Assembly (NCBI GenBank): GCA_029057985.1
Contig: JAIDYR010000021.1
Span: forward strand, 1 to 33,861
Source: Muribaculaceae bacterium
GTDB lineage: Bacteria; Bacteroidota; Bacteroidia; Bacteroidales; Muribaculaceae
Length of the DNA: 33,861 bases
Direction of reading: 5' to 3'
The position numbers and the translations under genes are program-made. Position 1 is the stretch's first letter; every line of letters starts with the position of its first letter. The notes beneath the pieces were generated by a model. It was not told the origin of the DNA. It saw only the letters and a list, made by a program, of their open reading frames with translations, and did not search any database. Below are positions 29,935 through 33,861 of the stretch, one piece after another.

Positions 29935-31830
29935 ATGATTATGGATGACATTCTTCGGCTTGACCGCGAAGGAATCGAACGCTTCCTTGCAAGTCATTGG
30001 GTAGAGGGGATTGGCCCTGCTTTTGCTAAGAAACTCATGGATCGCTTCGGAGAGGAGACGATCAAGGTATTGCTCGACCATCCTGAAGAAGCGCTGGGCG
30101 TAGAAGGACTCGGCGAGTCGCGTATTGCAAAAGCCGGGGATAGTCTGTCGGCCCTTAAATGGGATCCGCGGCTCGTAGCTTTCCTTTATTCTTGCGGTTT
30201 GGCCGATACTTTCGTCGAGCGCATCCTGAATAAATATCGGGGATGGGCGGAGGAAAAGATTCTGAATGACCCATACGGGATGGTGGAAGATGTGTGGCAA
30301 TTATCATTTTTTACGGCTGATAAGATAGGGCGCAGACTCGGAGTCCCGGCAGATGATATCCGAAGAGCCGCAGCGGCTGCAGTAACTGCCGTAAAGCAAG
30401 CTGCCGAGGCCGGTAATCTATTCGCATTACCCGAAGATGCGGCAGCGGCTGCCGCGCGTATCGCCGACATTGATGAGCCTTTGGCACGCGAAGGTATTGA
30501 GAGAGCAATTGCCGACGGCCGACTTGTAAGAAGTAGAGGCGGAATGTATCTGCCGGTCTTCTATAAAGCTGAAAAAGAGGGAGCAGAGAGAATATCTGAA
30601 TTAGCGGCTATGAGTCTTTCCGAAATCTCCGATGAAGATATTCCCCGCCATAACCACTTCGGATATGAATATTCCCCTATACAAAGAAAAGCTATACTTA
30701 CAGCATTGCAGAATCCGGTAGCTGCAATTACCGGAGGCCCCGGATCGGGTAAAACTACTGTCGTGCGCGGCATCATAGAGGCAATGGAGAAGCTGGGTAA
30801 GAAAGTGACTCTCGCTGCGCCGACAGGGCGTGCGACTAAACGTCTGTCAACCATGACGGGAAAGGAGGCGACGACGATCCATCGTCTGCTGGGCTATCGG
30901 CAGGGAGAAGGCTACAACAAGCGGGCGATTGAGACCGATATGCTGATTATCGATGAGGGATCGATGATGGAGCAGGTGCTTTTTAATCATCTTCTGCAAT
31001 CAATCCGGCCCGGTACGAAGGTATTGCTCGTAGGAGATGTAGATCAGTTGCCGGCGATAGGGGCAGGAGATGTGTTGCGCGATATGATTGACTCGGGTAA
31101 GATCCCTACAGTGCGTCTGAACGAGAATTTCCGGCAGAGAGAGGGGAGTCTGATAGCCGCCGGGGCAAGAGCTATCAATAGTGGACAACTCCCTGAATCC
31201 GATCCTCAGAGTGACTTTATGATCTTCCCGGAAGCTACTGATAAAGCTATCCATGACCGGATTATAGAACTGGTGGCTGAGGAATTACCCGCTTCGCGTG
31301 GCTTATCGCCGACAGATATACTCGTCGTTACTCCTCAACAGATAGGAAAACTTGGCGCGCGGATGCTAAATCATGATCTTCAGCAGCGCATAAATCCCGA
31401 GGGCCCTGAGCTTAGGCGCGGTAACGTTGTCATGCGTCAGGGTGATCCGGTGATGCAGACCGCTAATTCCCGCGAACGAGGAGTCTACAACGGAGAGTTG
31501 GGGCGGATAGTAAAAGTCGATCCGGTACGGCAGACCTTGCGTGTAGAATTTACTGACGGACGCCTGTCGGATTATGAGCGTAGCGAGCTTGGCGAACTCG
31601 TGCTTGCCTATGCAACAACAGTGCATAAACTTCAGGGGTCGGAAGTGAAAAATATAGTCATCCCGGTAACTATGGCTCATCGTCCGATGCTTTACCGCAA
31701 TCTTCTATATACGGCTGTCAGCCGAGCCACTGACCTCTGTGTCCTTGTCGGCGAAGAGGAGGCTATCCGCTATGCCATCGAAAATACACCTTCCGGCAGA
31801 CGCAATTCCAATTTCCGTCATCGACTGTAA
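29935..31830 (+). CDS. RecD2-like AAA helicase
   Basis: This 631-residue superfamily 1B helicase resembles RecD2, the RecBCD-independent 5'-3' DNA helicase. Residues 1-100 hold helix-hairpin-helix segments (HWVEGIGPAFAKKLMDRFG, LGVEGLGESRIAKA). Walker A is G267-GPGSGKT274, and Walker B is IIDEGSMM with D340-E341. The RecD-type motif GDVDQLPAIGAGDVLRDMI follows. The C-terminal UvrD_C_2 segment, LAYATTVHKLQGSEVKNIVIPV, is intact, as is the final YTAVSRATDLCVLVG. The length is shorter than classical RecD2 at its N-terminus. A second ATG lies two codons in. A role in DNA repair or recombination is expected. Confidence 0.92.
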   Translation: MIMDDILRLDREGIERFLASHWVEGIGPAFAKKLMDRFGEETIKVLLDHPEEALGVEGLGESRIAKAGDSLSALKWDPRLVAFLYSCGLADTFVERILNKYRGWAEEKILNDPYGMVEDVWQLSFFTADKIGRRLGVPADDIRRAAAAAVTAVKQAAEAGNLFALPEDAAAAAARIADIDEPLAREGIERAIADGRLVRSRGGMYLPVFYKAEKEGAERISELAAMSLSEISDEDIPRHNHFGYEYSPIQRKAILTALQNPVAAITGGPGSGKTTVVRGIIEAMEKLGKKVTLAAPTGRATKRLSTMTGKEATTIHRLLGYRQGEGYNKRAIETDMLIIDEGSMMEQVLFNHLLQSIRPGTKVLLVGDVDQLPAIGAGDVLRDMIDSGKIPTVRLNENFRQREGSLIAAGARAINSGQLPESDPQSDFMIFPEATDKAIHDRIIELVAEELPASRGLSPTDILVVTPQQIGKLGARMLNHDLQQRINPEGPELRRGNVVMRQGDPVMQTANSRERGVYNGELGRIVKVDPVRQTLRVEFTDGRLSDYERSELGELVLAYATTVHKLQGSEVKNIVIPVTMAHRPMLYRNLLYTAVSRATDLCVLVGEEEAIRYAIENTPSGRRNSNFRHRL

Positions 31831-31859
31831 GTTCATTAAGTCCAAATCACGGAGAAAAT

Positions 31860-31890
31860 TTTGATTTTTGCCGTAACTGCCGTATTTTTG
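31860..31890 (+). promoter_or_regulatory. Promoter of the CapA-family lipoprotein gene
   Basis: TTTG (31860-31863), 19 bases, then TATTTTTG (31883-31890). The predicted leader to the ATG at 31917 is about 20 bases. Confidence 0.65.
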
Positions 31891-31916
31891 TATTTTAAAT
31901 ACTTAATGGCATAATC

Positions 31917-33029
31917 ATGCGACATCTTTTACTGCCCTTCATAGTAAGTCTTATTCTTTCTGCCTGCCATAACGGCAGGGCTGACAATGATAGATCCGAT
32001 TCATCATCTGACTCTACTCCCGACTCCATCGCGTTGCGACCGACCCGGGCTGAAACCCTTACCTTAGCGCTTGCGGGCGACATGATGCTCGGCACAGATT
32101 TCCCTGATGAATCACGAGGTGCGTATCTGCCCGTCGACAGCGGCATGCACCTGCTCGATGACTGTCGCGACATATTCCGACGTGTAGATCTGGCATGCGG
32201 CAATCTGGAAGGTGTGCTCGGACATGCAGGGAAACCCAAGCCGTGCTACAATCCTTCTCTTTGCTTCACATTCCGTATGCCCGAATATCTTGTGCGACCA
32301 CTTGTAGACGCCGGGTTCGACTATATGAACCTTGCCAATAATCATGCCGGCGACTTCGGTCGGGATGGTGCTAAATCATCCTTGAAAGTACTGACCGATA
32401 ACGGAATTTCCGCTGCCGGATTGCTTGAAGAAGCTCCCTATGCAATAGTAGAAAAGAATGGTGTAAAAGTCGGGTTTACAGGTTTTACGACTCTTGAACT
32501 CTGTCCGTCGGTCAATGACTATGCCGATCTTGAACGTATTATTGGCGAGATGCGTCCGAAATGTGACGTAATAGTAGTATCCATGCATGCAGGAGGGGAG
32601 GGTTCGGCCTATTCCCACGTGACTCGCGAGAAAGAGGTATATCACGGCTGGCCGCGCGGCAACGTGCATGAATTCGCACATAAGGCGATTGATCTTGGTG
32701 CGGATATTATATGGGGACATGGGCCGCACGTGCTCAGAGGCGCGGAAGTCTACAAAGATCGACTGATCCTTTACAGCCTCGGCAATTTCTGCACCCCCAT
32801 GAAGATGGGAATTGTAGGCGCTACCGGACAGGCCGCCATAGCGGAAGTGACGATCGACTCGGATGGCAGATTCCGCACAGGCCAACTCCACTCCTTCATC
32901 CAGCAGCGAGGGCGAGGGCCCGTAGCCGACAAGACTAACGCCTCCGCGCGCCAGATAAAAGCCCTCTCCGAAAAAGACTTTCCGGAATCAGCCCTCGAAT
33001 TAACCGCAGAAGGCAAGATGAATTACTAA
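31917..33029 (+). CDS. CapA-family lipoprotein (poly-gamma-glutamate capsule-type metallophosphatase fold)
   Basis: This 370-residue protein has a lipoprotein signal (MRHLLLPFIVSLILSAC, C17). It has the full set of CapA motifs: LAGDMMLG near residue 60, CGNLEGVL, NLANNHAGDFG near 140, VVSMHAGGE near 220, and GADIIWGHGPHVLRG followed by LILYSLGNF near 280. In Bacillus CapA takes part in poly-gamma-glutamate capsule export. Most bacterial members have a calcineurin-like fold and an unknown role, so capsule synthesis should not be assumed. No other capsule gene is next to it. It has its own promoter. Confidence 0.9.
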   Translation: MRHLLLPFIVSLILSACHNGRADNDRSDSSSDSTPDSIALRPTRAETLTLALAGDMMLGTDFPDESRGAYLPVDSGMHLLDDCRDIFRRVDLACGNLEGVLGHAGKPKPCYNPSLCFTFRMPEYLVRPLVDAGFDYMNLANNHAGDFGRDGAKSSLKVLTDNGISAAGLLEEAPYAIVEKNGVKVGFTGFTTLELCPSVNDYADLERIIGEMRPKCDVIVVSMHAGGEGSAYSHVTREKEVYHGWPRGNVHEFAHKAIDLGADIIWGHGPHVLRGAEVYKDRLILYSLGNFCTPMKMGIVGATGQAAIAEVTIDSDGRFRTGQLHSFIQQRGRGPVADKTNASARQIKALSEKDFPESALELTAEGKMNY

Positions 33030-33096
33030 TAAAGAAATGCATAAATAATTTTATTCTCATATATCGTTTAATATTTGGAACTTAGTTATATAATAA

Positions 33097-33549
33097 ATGA
33101 GAGTTGTAATCCAGAGAGTTACCGAGGCAAGAGTAAGAGTGAATGGTGATGTAAAAGGGGAGATAGGACCCGGACTGATGGTACTGGTAGGAGTGGAACA
33201 AGGTGATACGGAAGCAGACGTAGACTGGTTGGCATCAAAAACCGTCGGTCTGCGCATCTTCAACGACGAATCCGGAGTGATGAATCTTCCGGTGACAAGC
33301 ATAGACGGTGGCATTCTTGCTGTCAGTCAATTCACCCTGACAGCCTCGACCCGCAAAGGCAACCGTCCGAGCTACATCCGTGCGGCAGGCCACGACCTCG
33401 CGATTCCGCTCTACGAATCCTACTGCCATAAAGTAAGTTCCCTCATAGGACGCCCAGTAGAAAAAGGTATTTTCGGCGCCGACATGCAAATCGAACTGAT
33501 CAACGACGGCCCCGTCACCATCCTCATCGACTCGCGCCTTCGCGAATAA
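33097..33549 (+). CDS. dtd: D-aminoacyl-tRNA deacylase
   Basis: This 150-residue enzyme removes D-amino acids and glycine mischarged onto tRNA. The two signature motifs are present: SQFTLTASTRKGNRPS around residues 78-93, which contains the SQxxL site, and NDGPVTILIDS near the C-terminus, which contains the cross-subunit GPVT motif. The length and start MRVVIQRVTEARV are standard. It lies 67 bases after the CapA gene. No strong promoter was found in that gap, so read-through is possible. Confidence 0.96.
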   Translation: MRVVIQRVTEARVRVNGDVKGEIGPGLMVLVGVEQGDTEADVDWLASKTVGLRIFNDESGVMNLPVTSIDGGILAVSQFTLTASTRKGNRPSYIRAAGHDLAIPLYESYCHKVSSLIGRPVEKGIFGADMQIELINDGPVTILIDSRLRE

Positions 33550-33735
33550 CATCCGCCCGTATCGCGCCCGCCTTGCGAATGCCATCTGGCCATATCGATT
33601 CCCTTCAGAGGAAATAAAAGATTCGATTCTGCGTAAATATCATTTAACTCATTCATCTTCTGTCTGAGGAATTCCAATAATAAAATAGCTTCCGACAAGC
33701 TACAAAAATAAAAAACATAAAAATCTCCAAAAAAC

Positions 33736-33766
33736 TTGCAAAATAGAAAAATACTGCGTAACTTTG
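33736..33766 (+). promoter_or_regulatory. tRNA-Leu promoter
   Basis: TTG (33736-33738), 20 bases, then TAACTTTG (33759-33766). It lies about 20 bases before the tRNA 5' end. The preceding stretch 33550-33735 contains no gene. Confidence 0.65.
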
Positions 33767-33785
33767 CAAAACCAAAACCCGAAAA

Positions 33786-33861
33786 GCCCAGGTGGCGGAA
33801 TGGTAGACGCGCTCGTTTCAGGTGCGAGTGCTGAGAGGCGTGCAGGTTCGAGTCCTGTTCT
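33786..33861 (+). tRNA. tRNA-Leu(CAG), 3' end cut by the window
   Basis: The sequence opens with acceptor arm GCCCAGG and a D arm GGCGGAATGGTAGACGC. The anticodon stem CTCGT/GCGAG surrounds the loop TTCAGGT, giving anticodon CAG (leucine). A long class II variable arm and a T arm, GCAGGTTCGAGTCCTGT, follow. The 3' half of the acceptor stem lies beyond the window end. Confidence 0.93.

Noticed and set aside
33686..33702. Stem TAGCTT/AAGCTA after dtd as a terminator
   Set aside because: Only six base pairs, and it is followed by A-rich rather than T-rich sequence on the plus strand.

Overview
This 33.9 kb window looks like chromosomal DNA of a Bacteroidales bacterium, most likely of the Muribaculaceae (S24-7) type. 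The evidence is consistent across the window. Two secreted proteins end in type IX secretion C-terminal domains. Promoters follow the Bacteroidetes primary-sigma pattern (TTTG, about 20 bases, TAnnTTTG), and Shine-Dalgarno sequences are mostly absent. The gene content (PdxJ next to ExbB-ExbD-TonB, succinate CoA-transferase, AAA_14/DUF4143 ATPase, GxxExxY protein) is typical of the order. The species assignment is inference.

Layout. 0.1-2.5 kb, minus strand: a polyprenyl diphosphate synthase and RNase HII operon, preceded by a small secreted protein. 2.7-6.6 kb: a 1266-residue secreted multidomain protein. 6.7-9.5 kb: DNA polymerase I with a degenerate proofreading domain. 9.5-13.7 kb: an AT-rich accessory island bounded on both sides by copies of the same hairpin-forming repeat. 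It holds a GxxExxY protein, a strong promoter, about 330 bases that fold into many helices (a candidate structured RNA), and a tight three-gene operon: TerB-like protein, four-helix membrane protein with coiled coils, and von Willebrand A-like lipoprotein. A 23-bp perfect hairpin closes it. 13.7-16.9 kb: an operon of an alanine dehydrogenase-family protein, a glycosyltransferase and NAD kinase. 16.9-20.8 kb: an outer-membrane beta-barrel protein, a metal permease fused to a heavy-metal-associated domain, and MiaB. 20.8-24 kb: succinate/acetate CoA-transferase, then an AAA_14 ATPase with repeated operator-like sites. 24-27 kb, minus strand: TonB, ExbD, ExbB and PdxJ. 27.1-33.9 kb: a CBS-domain protein behind a long structured leader, an MFS transporter, a phage-associated-type small protein, a RecD2-like helicase, a CapA-family lipoprotein, D-aminoacyl-tRNA deacylase, and the start of a tRNA-Leu(CAG) gene cut by the window end.

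Most of the window is housekeeping: isoprenoid chain synthesis, DNA replication and repair, tRNA quality and modification, cofactor synthesis and TonB-dependent energy coupling. The best candidate for an undescribed system is the 10.27-13.2 kb cassette. One promoter reads into a heavily structured RNA, followed by three genes whose stops and starts touch or nearly touch. The proteins suggest a cytoplasmic TerB-like sensor, an inner-membrane coiled-coil scaffold and an envelope lipoprotein with a metal-binding-type A domain. A role in envelope stress or phage defence is inference. All helices and promoters were found by eye.
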